Counted from the first letter of the stretch, positions 37,968 through 48,048 are shown. The stretch is DNA of 64,000 nt from Methylobacterium gnaphalii (GCF_007992215.1 NZ_BJZV01000005.1:124001-188000), one strand, 5' to 3'. Notes: generated from the sequence alone by a model not told the origin. Numbers and translations are program-made.

Positions 37968-39140
37968 ATGTTCCTGTTCACCAACGCCCCCGTCGGCACC
38001 CGCGACACCGGCTCGACCGTCGGCGGCGGCCGCACGATCACGGGCACGGCAGGTCCGGCAAACGGATCGGTGGTCGATGCGATCCGCAGCGGCGCCGAGT
38101 CCAGCGGCGTCGGTTTCGAATACCTTCTCGCGACAGCCAAGCGGGAATCGGGGCTCGATCCAACGGCCAAGGCCGCGACCTCCTCGGCGAGCGGATTATT
38201 TCAATTCATCGACCAGACCTGGCTCGGCACGATGAAGACGGCGGGCGCCCGGCTCGGCCTGTCCTCCTACGCCGACGCGATCACGGCGCGGTCCGACGGC
38301 ACCTACAGCGTCGCCGACGCGGCGACGAAGCAGCAGATTCTCGACCTGCGCCGCGATCCGCGCGTCGCCTCGGCCATGGCCGGTGCGCTGACCCAGCGCA
38401 ATCGCGACGCCCTCGGAACGGCCCTCGGCCGCGAGCCGACGAGCGGCGACCTCTACGCCGCGCATGTGCTCGGCGCGAAGGGCGCCGCGACGCTGATCAA
38501 CTCCGCCCAGGTCAGCCCAGCGCGGCCCGCGGCGAGCGACCTGCCGGAGGCGGCAGCCTCCAACCGGAGCCTGTTCTACGACAAGGCGGGCCGGGCCCGC
38601 GGCTCGGCCGAGCTCTACGCGATGTTGTCCACCAGCACCGCCGGCGGCCAGAGCGCCGTCGCCGGCACGGCGAACGTGCCGGAGGCCGCGACTGCCTACG
38701 CCTCCCTCGACGACGGCCTGCGCAGCCTGTTCCAAACCGACCGGCGCCAGGGCGCGATCTCGGCGGGCGTGGCCAAGCTCTGGCAGAACCGCAGCACGGG
38801 CACCGAGACGGCCCGCAGCGCGCCAACCTATTTCCCACGTTCCGACGCGGAACCGACCATGACGGCTTCCGAGCCCGAGACCACGGGCGCCATCGGGGCC
38901 GTCGATACCTCCGCAACGGCGGCGAATGCCATCATCGTCCCGCTGCCGCCGCGCCGCCCCTCGGCGCTGCAGCTGCAGCAGCGCGCGCTCCCGGCCTCCG
39001 CCAAGGTCGCGGCGACCCCAACCGCGCCGGCCGAAGAGCCTCCCGCGACCGTCACGCCCGCTGCTGCAGAGCCCGCCAAGGCCGGCTCCGGCGGCTTCCT
39101 CGACTTCCTCTCCACCCTCGGACTTCGGAACGGCCAATGA
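37968..39140 (+). CDS. SLT-domain lytic transglycosylase
   Basis: A 390-residue protein with a transglycosylase SLT fold in its first half: LLATAKRESGLDP holds the catalytic Glu60, followed by SGLFQFIDQTW. The second half is Ala/Pro-rich and low complexity, with hydrophobic-poor composition. It has no clear signal peptide, so export must use another route or a non-classical signal. The stop TGA overlaps the ATG of the following DUF2336 gene (ATGA), indicating coupling. Confidence 0.85.
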   Translation: MFLFTNAPVGTRDTGSTVGGGRTITGTAGPANGSVVDAIRSGAESSGVGFEYLLATAKRESGLDPTAKAATSSASGLFQFIDQTWLGTMKTAGARLGLSSYADAITARSDGTYSVADAATKQQILDLRRDPRVASAMAGALTQRNRDALGTALGREPTSGDLYAAHVLGAKGAATLINSAQVSPARPAASDLPEAAASNRSLFYDKAGRARGSAELYAMLSTSTAGGQSAVAGTANVPEAATAYASLDDGLRSLFQTDRRQGAISAGVAKLWQNRSTGTETARSAPTYFPRSDAEPTMTASEPETTGAIGAVDTSATAANAIIVPLPPRRPSALQLQQRALPASAKVAATPTAPAEEPPATVTPAAAEPAKAGSGGFLDFLSTLGLRNGQ

Positions 39141-40717
39141 CCCTCCGCCAGTTCCTCCTCTCGACCCAGACCGCCTCCTCCGAACGCCGCGCCGAGGCTG
39201 CCGCCGCGCTCGGCCGGGCCTATTGCCACGGCAACCTCGCACCCGAGGCGGCCTGGGAGGCCAAGACCGCCCTGCTCGCGCTCCTCGACGATGGCTCGAC
39301 GCTGGTGCGCCGGGCGCTCGCCGAGGCCTGCGCCGCCTCGGATGCCGCGCCGCGCCCGCTCATCGTGGCACTCGCCTCCGACCAGCCCGAGATCGCCTGC
39401 CTCGTCCTCGCCCGGTCACCGGTGCTGATGGATGCCGATCTCGTCGATTGCGCCGCGATCGGCTGCGAGACCACCCGCTCCGCCATCGCCGGCCGCGCCG
39501 ACATCTCGATGCCGGTGGCGGCGGCGCTCGCCGAGGTGGGGGGCGCCCCCTCGCTCACCGTTCTCGTCCGCAACGGCTACGCCAAGATCGGCGTCGCCGC
39601 GCTGCTGCGCATCGTCGAGCGTCACGGCGACGACGCGCGTCTGCGCGAGGCGCTCCTGGCTCGTCCCGGCATCGGCATCGAGGTGCGCCACGCCATCGCC
39701 GCGCGGGTCGCCGAGGCCCTGTCCGCCTTCGGTCTCGCCAGCGGCTGGCTCAGCCGCGAGCGCGGCGAGCGCGTCCATCGCGAGGCGCGCGACTGCGCCG
39801 CCTTGTCCTTGAGCGACGAGGCCGGCGAAGCCGGATTGGCGCGGCTGGTCTCCCATCTGCGGGCGCAGGGGCAGCTCAATGCGGGGCTGATCCTGCGCGC
39901 CATCCTGACCCTGCGCATGCCCTTCGCCGAGACCGCGCTCGCCGATCTCTCAGGCCTGAGCCGGGCGCGGGTCGCCGGGCTGATGTTCGAGCCGCGCGGC
40001 GCGGGCTTTGCCGCCCTTCACCGTCGCGCCGGGCTGCCGCCTCTCCTGCTGCCCGCGATCCAGGCCGCGCTCTCGGCCTGGCGCGAGGCCGCGACGGGCG
40101 ACGCCGAGATCGAGGGCCCCCGGCTGGCACGGCGCATGATCGAGCGGGCGCTCACGGCCTGCGACGACATGCCCTTCGCCGAGAGCCGCAGCCTGATGGC
40201 GCTGCTCGCCCGCTTCGAGGCCGAGGCCGCCCGCGAGGAGGCGCGCGTGCATGCCCGCGCCCTGGCCGACGAGGCTGAGCGCGACGCCATCCGGCGCGTC
40301 GAGGCCGACGAGCGCCACCTTTCCGGGTTCCTGCCGGAGGCCGTTGCGATCCCCACGCCCGACGCGATCTCAGACCGACTCTCCCGCGTCCTCGACGGAC
40401 TGCCGGATGCGATCATCGCGAGCTACCGCGCCGAGCAGGAGCGCCGCCAGGCCGAGACGGCGGGTGCCGTCCTCGACGGCCTCTCGGACGCGCTGATGGC
40501 GAGCTTCATGGCCAGCCGCGAGCCCGTGCCGGACAGCGGCGCGGCACCCGCCGTCGAACTCGCGCCCGCCTCCGAGCCGACGGCCGAGGCACCAATGCTG
40601 CTGGCGGCCCCTTCGCGCGAGCCCGCGGCGCAGGATGGTCCGGCGCTCGTCGAGAGCCTGATCTCCGAGAGCATCCTGGCGAGCTATCGGCCCAGCCACC
40701 TGCGCCTGGCCGCCTGA
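39137..40717 (+). CDS. DUF2336 helical-repeat protein with C-terminal repeats
   Basis: A 526-residue DUF2336 protein made of HEAT-like alpha-helical repeats (RRALAEACAAS and similar blocks). The last third is acidic and contains three related copies of an LxxLxDAIIASYR-like motif (VLDGLPDAIIASYRAEQ, VLDGLSDALMASFMASR and SLISESILASYRPSH). Such repeats look like short peptide docking sites. No enzymatic motif is visible. It is translationally coupled to the preceding SLT transglycosylase. Confidence 0.82.
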   Translation: MTLRQFLLSTQTASSERRAEAAAALGRAYCHGNLAPEAAWEAKTALLALLDDGSTLVRRALAEACAASDAAPRPLIVALASDQPEIACLVLARSPVLMDADLVDCAAIGCETTRSAIAGRADISMPVAAALAEVGGAPSLTVLVRNGYAKIGVAALLRIVERHGDDARLREALLARPGIGIEVRHAIAARVAEALSAFGLASGWLSRERGERVHREARDCAALSLSDEAGEAGLARLVSHLRAQGQLNAGLILRAILTLRMPFAETALADLSGLSRARVAGLMFEPRGAGFAALHRRAGLPPLLLPAIQAALSAWREAATGDAEIEGPRLARRMIERALTACDDMPFAESRSLMALLARFEAEAAREEARVHARALADEAERDAIRRVEADERHLSGFLPEAVAIPTPDAISDRLSRVLDGLPDAIIASYRAEQERRQAETAGAVLDGLSDALMASFMASREPVPDSGAAPAVELAPASEPTAEAPMLLAAPSREPAAQDGPALVESLISESILASYRPSHLRLAA

Positions 40718-40727
40718 TCCCTCGGGA

Positions 40728-41498
40728 TCATCCGAACTGTTCGCGAAGAATCCGCTCGTCGAGGCTGTGGCCGGGATCGTGCAGCAGCACGAGGTCGGTG
40801 GCGTGATCGAGCCAGGCCTCGACGGTGCGGACCCGACGGAACTCGGTGTGGTCCGCCACCGCCGCCACCGGCCTGTGGGCGGCCTCCAGCACCTCGACGT
40901 GGATGCGCGCATGGTTCGGCAGCAGCGCGCCGTTCCAGCGCCGCGGCCGGAACGAGGAGATCGGCGTCAGGGCGAGAAGCTGCGCGTTCAGCGGCAGGAT
41001 CGGGCCACCCACCGAGAAATTGTAGGCGGTGGAGCCGGCGGGCGTCGCCACCAGGACCCCGTCGGCGATGAGTTCAGGCAGCCGTACCTTGCCGTCGATC
41101 GAGATCCGTAGCTTCGCCGTCTGGTGGGTCTGGCGCAGCATGTAGACTTCGTTGATCGCCGGAGCCTCGTGGGTGCGGCCCTCCGTGTCGGTGACGACCA
41201 TGGAGAGCGGGTGGATCACGCTGCGCTGTGCGTTCTCCAGCCGCTCGAGCAGCGCGTCCTCGCGAAACTCGTTCATGAGGAAGCCGACAGTGCCGCGGTT
41301 CATGCCGTAGATCGGCTTGGAGCCGTCCATGAAGCGGTGGAGCACCTGCAGCATCAGGCCGTCACCGCCGAGCGCCACGACGACGTCAGCCTCCTCAGGC
41401 GTCACGTGGTCGTAGCGGCGCATCAGCGCCTCGGCTGCCTCGCGGGCGTCGGGAGTGGGGCTCGCGACGAAGGCGATCCGGTGGAAACGCATCGCCAT
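40728..41498 (-). CDS. nadK: NAD kinase
   Basis: A 256-residue ATP-NAD kinase that makes NADP. GGDG at residues 44-47 is the diphosphate-binding motif, with NRGTVGF, MNEF, and the NAD-binding [17 protein letters not shown] further on. Short length is typical of alphaproteobacterial NadK. The ATG at 41498 is preferred; a second ATG is two codons later at 41492. It is convergent with the DUF2336 gene and divergent from cutA. Confidence 0.95.
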   Translation of the reverse strand: MAMRFHRIAFVASPTPDAREAAEALMRRYDHVTPEEADVVVALGGDGLMLQVLHRFMDGSKPIYGMNRGTVGFLMNEFREDALLERLENAQRSVIHPLSMVVTDTEGRTHEAPAINEVYMLRQTHQTAKLRISIDGKVRLPELIADGVLVATPAGSTAYNFSVGGPILPLNAQLLALTPISSFRPRRWNGALLPNHARIHVEVLEAAHRPVAAVADHTEFRRVRTVEAWLDHATDLVLLHDPGHSLDERILREQFG

Positions 41499-41590
41499 CG
41501 AATCCGACAATCCGCCTTCGAGCCGTGTTGACGCCGGGATGGCACGAGGTCTCACTCGCAGCCGGACGCATCTTCTTTGAGAGGCATAGC

Positions 41591-41944
41591 ATGGAGCGCC
41601 CGCTCCTCGTCTACACCACGTTGCCGGATACGCAGACCGCGCTAGCCATCGGCGAAGTGCTCGTGCGCGAACACCTCGCGGCCTGCGTGAACGTTCTGCC
41701 GGGCATCGAGTCGGTCTATGCCTGGAAGGGCGCGATCGAGCGTGGCCAGGAGGTGGTGGCCATCCTGAAGACCCGCGAGGGCCTCGCCGAGGCGCTAGGC
41801 GCCGCATTGAAGGCGCGTCACCCCTACGAAACGCCGATCATCCTGCACCTTCCCGTCACCGGGGCAGACCCGGAGACGGCGGCCTGGATCCTGGCCGAGA
41901 CGGGCGGCGAGGGCGCCCCGCCTCAACCGGGCTCGGCGGGATAG
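41591..41944 (+). CDS. cutA: CutA divalent-ion tolerance protein
   Basis: A 117-residue trimeric CutA1 protein, with [12 protein letters not shown] at the start, [19 protein letters not shown] and TREG/HPYETP in the middle. CutA is linked to copper and divalent cation tolerance. The start at 41591 begins the family core. Its end overlaps the convergent CrtQ-like gene by 22 bases. Confidence 0.93.
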   Translation: MERPLLVYTTLPDTQTALAIGEVLVREHLAACVNVLPGIESVYAWKGAIERGQEVVAILKTREGLAEALGAALKARHPYETPIILHLPVTGADPETAAWILAETGGEGAPPQPGSAG

Positions 41945-43059
41945 CTTCGGCCCTTCCAGGCCACCGGGGCCAGGCCCCGCGCCGCGCGGATCAGGGCCGA
42001 CCACTGGATCGCCAGTGCCGTCGCGATCGTGAGCGGGTGCAGGGGGATCGTCGCGAGCGGTTCGCCACAGGCCCAGGTGATCGCGGCTCGCGCTGCGAGG
42101 GAGACGAGGCCGGCGGCGAGCGCCGTCAGCACGACGGGGGAGGGCAGCCCGGCCACCAGCGCCACCGCAAGCAGCAGCCAGGGCAGGACGTGGCCGCCGA
42201 AGAGCAGGATCGTCCAGACGGGCAGGGCGCGCGGCGTCGCCATGCCCTCGTGGGCGTTCTTGGAGAACCCCGCCCATGCCTGAGCGAAGCCAGCATACAT
42301 GCGGCAGCCGGCCAAGGCGGTTCCGGCGACGAGATCGGTCCGGAAGCCGGAGGCCCTGAGCATCCGGGGCAGGGTCACGCCGTCATGCAGCGAGGCGCGC
42401 ACCGCGCCGTGGCCGCCCGTCGCGCGGTAGGCCTCGGCCGAGACCATCACGAGCTGGCCGCAGGCCGCAGCGAGGGAGAGGTCGGCGCTCCGCCGCATCA
42501 GCGGGATCGGCAGAAAGCCGAGCAGCAGGAAATTGATGGCGGGAACGGTGAGCAGTTCGCCGAGGCTGCGCATCACCTGGCGCGGAACACCACTGACCAG
42601 CGCGGCACCGCTGCGCTCGGCATGGGCCGAGAGCGCGGCGGCGGCATGCGGCGCCAGCGTCACGTCGGCATCGATGAACAGCAGGCGGTCGCCCCGGGCC
42701 GCCGCGGCGAGGGCGGCACAGGCGTGATTCTTGCCGGTCCAGCCCCCGGCCAGGGGCGGTACCGCAACCAGGCGAAGGCGGGAATCGCCCTCGGCGAGCC
42801 TCCTCACGATCGCGCCGGTGCCATCCGTAGAGTGGTCGTCGCCTACCAGCACCTCGATCGCGACACCCTCGCTCGCCAGGGCCGCCCGGATGGTGTCGGC
42901 GATGATCGCCGCCTCGTCCCGCGCCGGAATCAGGATCGAGACGAGCCCCGTCGCGGTAGGGGGCGACGCGGGTGCCCGCAGGCTCGCGATGTTCACGACG
43001 GCCAGCACCGCCGGCAGCAGCGCCAGCGCGAGCGACATGATGGCGAGGGCGAGCATCAC
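41923..43059 (-). CDS. crtQ: CrtQ-type carotenoid glycosyltransferase
   Basis: A 378-residue membrane-bound GT2 enzyme. N-terminal hydrophobic segment, then SILIPARDEA, the GGWTGKNHAC block, DxD as FIDADV (Asp130, Asp132), and three C-terminal hydrophobic segments, ending with the characteristic WKGRSYP. These match staphylococcal CrtQ, which glycosylates a C30 carotenoid acid. Its GTG-ATG start overlaps the acyltransferase stop, placing it last in the carotenoid operon. Homology to HpnB is weaker. Confidence 0.82.
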   Translation of the reverse strand: MMLALAIMSLALALLPAVLAVVNIASLRAPASPPTATGLVSILIPARDEAAIIADTIRAALASEGVAIEVLVGDDHSTDGTGAIVRRLAEGDSRLRLVAVPPLAGGWTGKNHACAALAAAARGDRLLFIDADVTLAPHAAAALSAHAERSGAALVSGVPRQVMRSLGELLTVPAINFLLLGFLPIPLMRRSADLSLAAACGQLVMVSAEAYRATGGHGAVRASLHDGVTLPRMLRASGFRTDLVAGTALAGCRMYAGFAQAWAGFSKNAHEGMATPRALPVWTILLFGGHVLPWLLLAVALVAGLPSPVVLTALAAGLVSLAARAAITWACGEPLATIPLHPLTIATALAIQWSALIRAARGLAPVAWKGRSYPAEPG

Positions 43060-43865
43060 GGAAGCCGTTCGACCTTGCCGGAACCGTGGGCCGGATCGAA
43101 GCGGCGGCCCCGCGCCAGGGTCGCGACCCGCCGCCAGAGGTCGTAGACCCCACCGACCCCACGGGAACCTTCGATCACCGGCACGAACCGAGCGGCCTCA
43201 CGGGCCATGACATCCGCGGAAAGGCGGTCGAGCGTCGCCGTGAGAGCGGTCTCGAGATGGGCGAGACGCTCGGTGCGGGGCTGCGAGAGCAGGTCGCGGG
43301 CAGCGATCGGCGCGCCGAATGCGCAGCAAGCCTCCGCGCCGCGCTGATCCCAGAACGCGTATTCGAGGGCGAGCGGCAGGAAGAGGGCGTCCGGCGCGAT
43401 CTCGGCGAGATGGGCAATGCCGGGGCGCAGGTCGAGCGGGCGGCTGCGCACGTCGGAGAAGCGTCCCTGCGCCGTGATCCAGAGCATGTGCGTGGGCGTC
43501 GCGAGAACCGCGCGCGCGGAGGCAAGGAACTGCGCGGCTCCGCGCCGCGAGTCCAGGTCCACCGGAAAGGCGCCGAGGCGGCGGAAGATCCCGTACCGCT
43601 CCAGCATCCGGGCATCGAAGGGCGCGAACATCGCCCGGCCCGGAAACAGCCGATCCCCCAGCAGGATGAGCACCGCGGCATCCCACCAGGACGGGTGGTT
43701 GCAGTAGATCACCAGCGGCCCGGCATGATCCAGCCGCTGGGGCGCGCCCCAGCGGGCAAGATGCAAGCCGTTCATGTGCCGGCGCAGAAAGCGCGCGAAA
43801 TACGCCGTCATGAAACGCCAGACCGGCTCGGAGCGCGCCGGGACGGGGTGGGACGCCGCTCTCAC
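43056..43865 (-). CDS. PlsC-type acyltransferase of the carotenoid locus
   Basis: A 269-residue lysophospholipid-acyltransferase-fold protein. The NHX4D catalytic motif is NHPSWWD (His57, Asp62), with GRFSDV further on as the block II-like region. It probably acylates the glycosylated carotenoid, the step done in Staphylococcus by an unrelated CrtO. The GTG start overlaps the stop of the upstream desaturase (GTGA) and its stop overlaps crtQ, giving a tightly coupled run. Confidence 0.78.
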   Translation of the reverse strand: MRAASHPVPARSEPVWRFMTAYFARFLRRHMNGLHLARWGAPQRLDHAGPLVIYCNHPSWWDAAVLILLGDRLFPGRAMFAPFDARMLERYGIFRRLGAFPVDLDSRRGAAQFLASARAVLATPTHMLWITAQGRFSDVRSRPLDLRPGIAHLAEIAPDALFLPLALEYAFWDQRGAEACCAFGAPIAARDLLSQPRTERLAHLETALTATLDRLSADVMAREAARFVPVIEGSRGVGGVYDLWRRVATLARGRRFDPAHGSGKVERLP

Positions 43866-45400
43866 GCGCTCGCGCGCAGATCCGGCCGCGCACCGGCCCT
43901 CAGATCCGTGTCGAGGGTATCGGCGGCAATCCAGCCGGACATCATCACCATCGGCATGCCGGGACCCGGATGGGCGGCCCCGCCGGCGAGGTACAGCCCC
44001 TTCACTTCGCGCGAGCGGTTGCCCGGCTTGAAGGCTCCCGTCACGCGCCCGTGCGAGGCGAGGCCGTAGATCGCGCCGTTGAGCACGTTGTAGCGCTCGT
44101 GGATATCCTGCGGCGTCAGGTGGCGCTCGACCACGATGCGCTCCTCGATATCCGGCATGCCGCCGGTTCGCTTGAGCTTGTCCAGGATCACCCGACGATA
44201 GGCCGGGAACATCTTTTGCCAGTCGTGGTGTGGCCGCAGATACGGCGTGTGCACCAGGACGTAGAGCGCCTCGCCGCCCTCGGGCGCCACCGACGGGTCG
44301 GTGATCGAGGGCGCGGCGAGATAGGCGGTCGGGTCGGGGGCCGGCTCGCCCTTGCGGTAGATGAAATCGAATTCTTCCTCCGGATCGCGGGAGAAGACGA
44401 AGTCATGGTGGCCGAGATGCCCGTAGCGCTTGTTCAGGCCGAGATAGAGCACCACGCCCGAGCAGGCCGGCTCGAAGGTCTTGGCATCATAGGCCTTGCC
44501 GGTCTCGCCACCCACGAGTTCGCGATAGGTGCGCACGGAATCCATGTTGGAGATCACGGCGTCATAGGCGACGGTGCCTCGCGCCGTGCGCACGCCGCGC
44601 ACCGCGCCGCCGGCGATGTCGAGCCCGGTCACCTCTTCGGCCGGCCGCATCTCGGCGCCGAGATCGGTGGCGAGCTTGGCGAGCCCCTTGGCCACGGCGC
44701 GGGTCCCGCCCATCGGATACCAGACGCCCTCGGAGACCTGCATGTGTCCGATGGCGCAGAGCACGGCCGGCGCGCCGTAGGGTGAGGAGCCGACATACTG
44801 CACGAAATGGTCGAGCATCTGCGCGAGCCGGGCATCCTTCACCTTGCCGCGGATCGTGCCGGCAACGGTGGAGTGCATGCGCAGCGAGAGTACGTCGCGC
44901 AGAGTCGCCGGGTTCATGTTGGCGCGGATGTCGATCGTATCGAAGAGGTCCTGCACCGCCTTCCAGAAGAAGAACCTTTCGCTGACGCTGTGCAGGTTCT
45001 CGGAGATCGACAAGAATTTCTTGTAGCCGTCGCCGACACCCTGGCCGGGGGCGAAGCGATCCATCGACGCGGCCATGGCCTCGACATTCTCGACGAGGTC
45101 GATGCGCGAGCCGTCCTCGAAGAAACAGCGCCATTGCGGATCGAGCCGGCGCAGGTCCAGCGCGTCGTGTACGCTGCGGCCGGCCTCGGCAAAGATCCGC
45201 TCCAGCACGCGCGGCACGGTGAGGATGGTGGGCCCCATATCGAAGCGGAACCCGCCCTCGTGCAGCACGGCCGCCTTGCCGCCGAGCCAGGCATTCTTGT
45301 CGTAGAGCGTGACCCGGTGTCCGCGCGCGGCCGCAACGCAGGCCGCAGCCAGACCACCTAACCCGCCGCCGATTACGGCGACCGAGGAACCGCTCTTCAT
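43862..45400 (-). CDS. CrtI/CrtP-type carotenoid desaturase or oxygenase
   Basis: A 512-residue FAD-dependent carotenoid enzyme. The N-terminal dinucleotide fold AVIGGGLGGLAAA (residues 8-20) and C-terminal GLYLAGGAAHPGPGMPMVM with GWIAADTL mark the phytoene-desaturase family. It is one of two members here; gene order and its link to crtQ and an acyltransferase suggest it is CrtP-like (oxidation of terminal methyl groups), but CrtN is not excluded. RBS AGGAG sits 11 bases before ATG 45400. Confidence 0.85.
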   Translation of the reverse strand: MKSGSSVAVIGGGLGGLAAACVAAARGHRVTLYDKNAWLGGKAAVLHEGGFRFDMGPTILTVPRVLERIFAEAGRSVHDALDLRRLDPQWRCFFEDGSRIDLVENVEAMAASMDRFAPGQGVGDGYKKFLSISENLHSVSERFFFWKAVQDLFDTIDIRANMNPATLRDVLSLRMHSTVAGTIRGKVKDARLAQMLDHFVQYVGSSPYGAPAVLCAIGHMQVSEGVWYPMGGTRAVAKGLAKLATDLGAEMRPAEEVTGLDIAGGAVRGVRTARGTVAYDAVISNMDSVRTYRELVGGETGKAYDAKTFEPACSGVVLYLGLNKRYGHLGHHDFVFSRDPEEEFDFIYRKGEPAPDPTAYLAAPSITDPSVAPEGGEALYVLVHTPYLRPHHDWQKMFPAYRRVILDKLKRTGGMPDIEERIVVERHLTPQDIHERYNVLNGAIYGLASHGRVTGAFKPGNRSREVKGLYLAGGAAHPGPGMPMVMMSGWIAADTLDTDLRAGARPDLRASA

Positions 45401-45509
45401 AGACGATGTATCTCCTGCCGGGCGCCTCGCCGGCCATTCCTGCGAGGCAAGCTAGGCTTTCTCGCAACGGGGTCAACGCGATACCCGGTCGCGCCGCCGT
45501 GTAGGGCGG

Positions 45510-45535
45510 GAAACATGGCAGGGCGCTCGTACGTT
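45510..45535 (+). promoter_or_regulatory. Possible EcfG promoter of the 45559 gene
   Basis: GAAAC (45510-45514), a 17-base spacer and CGTT (45532-45535) match the EcfG consensus GGAAC-N16/17-CGTT except for one base. It ends 23 bases before the start codon, with GAGGAG as ribosome binding site between. Confidence 0.35.
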
Positions 45536-45558
45536 AAACCCGAAACGAGGAGCCTCCG

Positions 45559-45828
45559 ATGCCGAACCGACATATCCTGGCGCTCACCCTGGCCCTTGCA
45601 GGCCTGCATACCGGTGCCGCCCTCGCGCAGGAACCGGCTCAGACCGGAACAGGAACCGGCCCTGCCTCCACGATCAAGGCCCCGAATACGACGGCCGTCG
45701 GTCAGACCAAGCCGCCGGGCGCGGCCGCCGCGCCCGACCGGACCGAATCCCGCGAGGCGCGCGGCGACGCGATGAAGCGGGACGACAAGGTCATGAAGGG
45801 CATCTGCATCGGCTGCGGCACGAAATAA
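45559..45828 (+). CDS. Small exported protein with C-terminal CIGC motif
   Basis: An 89-residue exported protein with a signal peptide ending AALA around residue 22. The mature part is Thr/Pro/Ala-rich and ends with KGICIGCGTK, a short Cys-X-X-Cys tail. No known family. GAGGAG lies 9 bases before the ATG. It is the only plus-strand gene inside the carotenoid locus and sits in the gap between two minus-strand blocks. Confidence 0.75.
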   Translation: MPNRHILALTLALAGLHTGAALAQEPAQTGTGTGPASTIKAPNTTAVGQTKPPGAAAAPDRTESREARGDAMKRDDKVMKGICIGCGTK

Positions 45829-45850
45829 CCCTGGGGCCTCGGGTCCCATC

Positions 45851-47068
45851 TCAGACACGCATCGCCACACGCCGCGAGACCAGGGCCAGGGCCGTGCCGA
45901 GACCGGCGGCCGCCACGGCGGCGAGAACGGCCCAAGCCGGCAGCGCGGCCCGCCAGTCGTCGCCCAGCGCGCTCTGGAAGGCCTCAATCGCCCAGGCATT
46001 GGGGGTGAACCAGCCGGCCTGCTGCAGCCAGGGTGGCATCAGGAAGCGGGGGACCATGCTTCCGCCGACCGCCGAGAGCAGCAGGACACCGAACGTCGCT
46101 GCGAGCTGCGCCTGGTGGCGTGTCGCCACCGCGGCGCAGGCGGCCAGCCCGAGGCCGGCTGCCATCGCCGAGACCAGTGCGGCCGTCACAAGCCATGCGG
46201 CCCAGCGCGGGGCAACGTCGACGCCGTACAGAACGGAGGCAGCGAGGAAGATCAGACCTGCCTGCACGATCCCCTGCAGCAGCAGGAACGCGAACTTGCC
46301 CAGGACGATCACGGCAAAGCCTCCCGGACCCGATGCGAGGCGGTCGGCAAGCCCTGACATGCGCTCCTCGACGAGTGAGAGCGATCCCTGCATGGCGGCG
46401 AACAGGAGGAAGACGGCGGTGATCGCGCCGGCATAGTAGCCGACGCGATCGTTGCCGCCGGCGGAGGCGGTCGAGCGGCGCTCGACCAGCTCGGCGAAGG
46501 AGAACGGCTCCTTCTTCGCCCGCTGCTCGGCGAAGGCTTCGTCGAGGAATCTGCGCTCGTCGGCTCCGATCTTGCCGGTGCGCTCGACGTCGGCGATGAT
46601 TCGGGACAGCACCACGTCGGGCAACGCCTCGTTGAGCGAGCGTTGAAGCTGGCCCAGCGCGATCGGGGTCGCCAGCGCGCGGGCCGGATTCTCGATCAGC
46701 AGCACCGGCTGGTCGACGGGTGCCGGGCTGTCGCCACTGGGCGCCAAGGCGAGATCGCTCCTGAGCACCAGCGCCACGTCGACCGTGCCGCGGCGCACGG
46801 CATCGACGACCCCGGGTACCGTCGTCGCGAGCATTTGCTCGACGCGTAGCGACGGGTCGGCCGAGATCGCATCCACGAGCCGGCGGGTGGTCTGCGTGTT
46901 CGCGAGATCGGCGATCCCGAGATGGATCCGGATGCGATCGCCGATGGCGCCGGAAAAGATCGCGGCGAAGATCACGAACATCACGGTGGGCAGGACGAAG
47001 GCCATCGCCAGCGCGGCCGGGTCGCGCCGGAGCGAGAGCCACATCGTGCGGAATGCGGCAGCCATCAT
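45851..47068 (-). CDS. ABC-2 type exporter permease
   Basis: A 405-residue permease of the ABC-2 (DrrB/YhgE-like) type: one N-terminal TM ([20 protein letters not shown]), a large periplasmic domain (about residues 45-225) and five C-terminal TMs. The start ATGATG overlaps the stop of the ATP-binding gene. Placed inside the carotenoid gene run, it may export a pathway product or a lipid, but the substrate is not shown by sequence. Confidence 0.85.
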   Translation of the reverse strand: MMAAAFRTMWLSLRRDPAALAMAFVLPTVMFVIFAAIFSGAIGDRIRIHLGIADLANTQTTRRLVDAISADPSLRVEQMLATTVPGVVDAVRRGTVDVALVLRSDLALAPSGDSPAPVDQPVLLIENPARALATPIALGQLQRSLNEALPDVVLSRIIADVERTGKIGADERRFLDEAFAEQRAKKEPFSFAELVERRSTASAGGNDRVGYYAGAITAVFLLFAAMQGSLSLVEERMSGLADRLASGPGGFAVIVLGKFAFLLLQGIVQAGLIFLAASVLYGVDVAPRWAAWLVTAALVSAMAAGLGLAACAAVATRHQAQLAATFGVLLLSAVGGSMVPRFLMPPWLQQAGWFTPNAWAIEAFQSALGDDWRAALPAWAVLAAVAAAGLGTALALVSRRVAMRV

Positions 47069-48048
47069 GGGATTGCCCCATCCGACGGGATGATGTCGCG
47101 GTAGACGGCTTCGAGACCGGGACGACGGATGCGGATTTCGGCGACGGGCACGCTCGCCTCCCGCAGGGCCGACAGGACGGCGGCACCGTCGACGCCGCCC
47201 GCGGCATCCCGGACGGCCCGCCAGGACGTCGCATCGCTCGCCTCGCCCGGCGTGAAGCCCGTGCGGCGCAAAGCCGCCTCGGCCGGGGGTTTTGGCGGAG
47301 CGTCGAGCATGGCCTCGCATTCGAGACTCGCGGCGAGCGGCCGGAGCAAGTCGGCGAGGCGCCCTTCGCGCACGAGCCGCCCGGCCGACAGGAACGCGAC
47401 CCGGTCGGCGAGGCGCTCCGCCTCACCGAAATCATGCGTGCTGATCACGATCGCGGCCCCCTGCGACCGCAGCGCCGAGAGCACGGCGTGGATTGCGGCC
47501 CGGGCCGCGAGGTCGACGCCCTGGGTCGGCTCGTCGAGCAGGATGAGCCCGGGCCGTCCGACGAGGCTCGCGGCGAGGTTCACCCGGCGCTGGTATCCGC
47601 CCGAGAGCGCGCCGACGGGCCTGTCCGCCACATCCTCGATGGCAGCCTGGTCGAGCACCGTGGCGACCGCCGCGCGTCGCGCCGCCCGGCCGAGGCCCGC
47701 GAGCCTAGCGAACACGTCGAGATTCTCCGCGACCGTCAGCCGTGGATAGAGCGCGATGTCCTGCGGGACGAAGCCGATATGCCGCCGGGTGGCGCTGTCG
47801 CGGGCGGGATCGCCGCCCATCACCCGCACGGTCCCGCTACCCGGCCGCAGGCGACCGGCAGCCAGGCGCATCAGGGAGGTCTTCCCAGCGCCGTTCGGCC
47901 CGAGCAGCGCCAGCGTCTCGCCGCCCATCACACAAAGGCTGACGCCGTCGAGGGCGGGCCGGCCGTGATAGGCCAGGGCCGCATCCCGCATGTCGAGACG
48001 TGCGTCGGACGCGCGGTGCGCGCCCGCGCCACCTGCCGCGCGCGTCAA
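47065..48048 (-). CDS. ABC transporter ATP-binding protein
   Basis: A 327-residue ABC ATPase. Walker [10 protein letters not shown] is at residues 50-58, the signature LSGGYQRR near 148-155, and Walker B LILLDEP near 168-174. The C-terminal 80 residues are an extra domain common in ABC-2 drug/lipid exporters. It is coupled to the permease by a 4-base overlap. The TTG at 48048 overlaps the DUF2141 stop; the alternative start is ATG 47991. Confidence 0.9.
   Translation of the reverse strand: MTRAAGGAGAHRASDARLDMRDAALAYHGRPALDGVSLCVMGGETLALLGPNGAGKTSLMRLAAGRLRPGSGTVRVMGGDPARDSATRRHIGFVPQDIALYPRLTVAENLDVFARLAGLGRAARRAAVATVLDQAAIEDVADRPVGALSGGYQRRVNLAASLVGRPGLILLDEPTQGVDLAARAAIHAVLSALRSQGAAIVISTHDFGEAERLADRVAFLSAGRLVREGRLADLLRPLAASLECEAMLDAPPKPPAEAALRRTGFTPGEASDATSWRAVRDAAGGVDGAAVLSALREASVPVAEIRIRRPGLEAVYRDIIPSDGAIP

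Noticed and set aside
37856..39136. Long frame upstream of the DUF2336 start.
   Set aside because: It overlaps the SLT transglycosylase in another frame; the DUF2336 homology begins at 39137.
45401..45558. Possible RNA gene in the gap between carotenoid genes.
   Set aside because: No tRNA-like or riboswitch-like fold could be recognised by eye.
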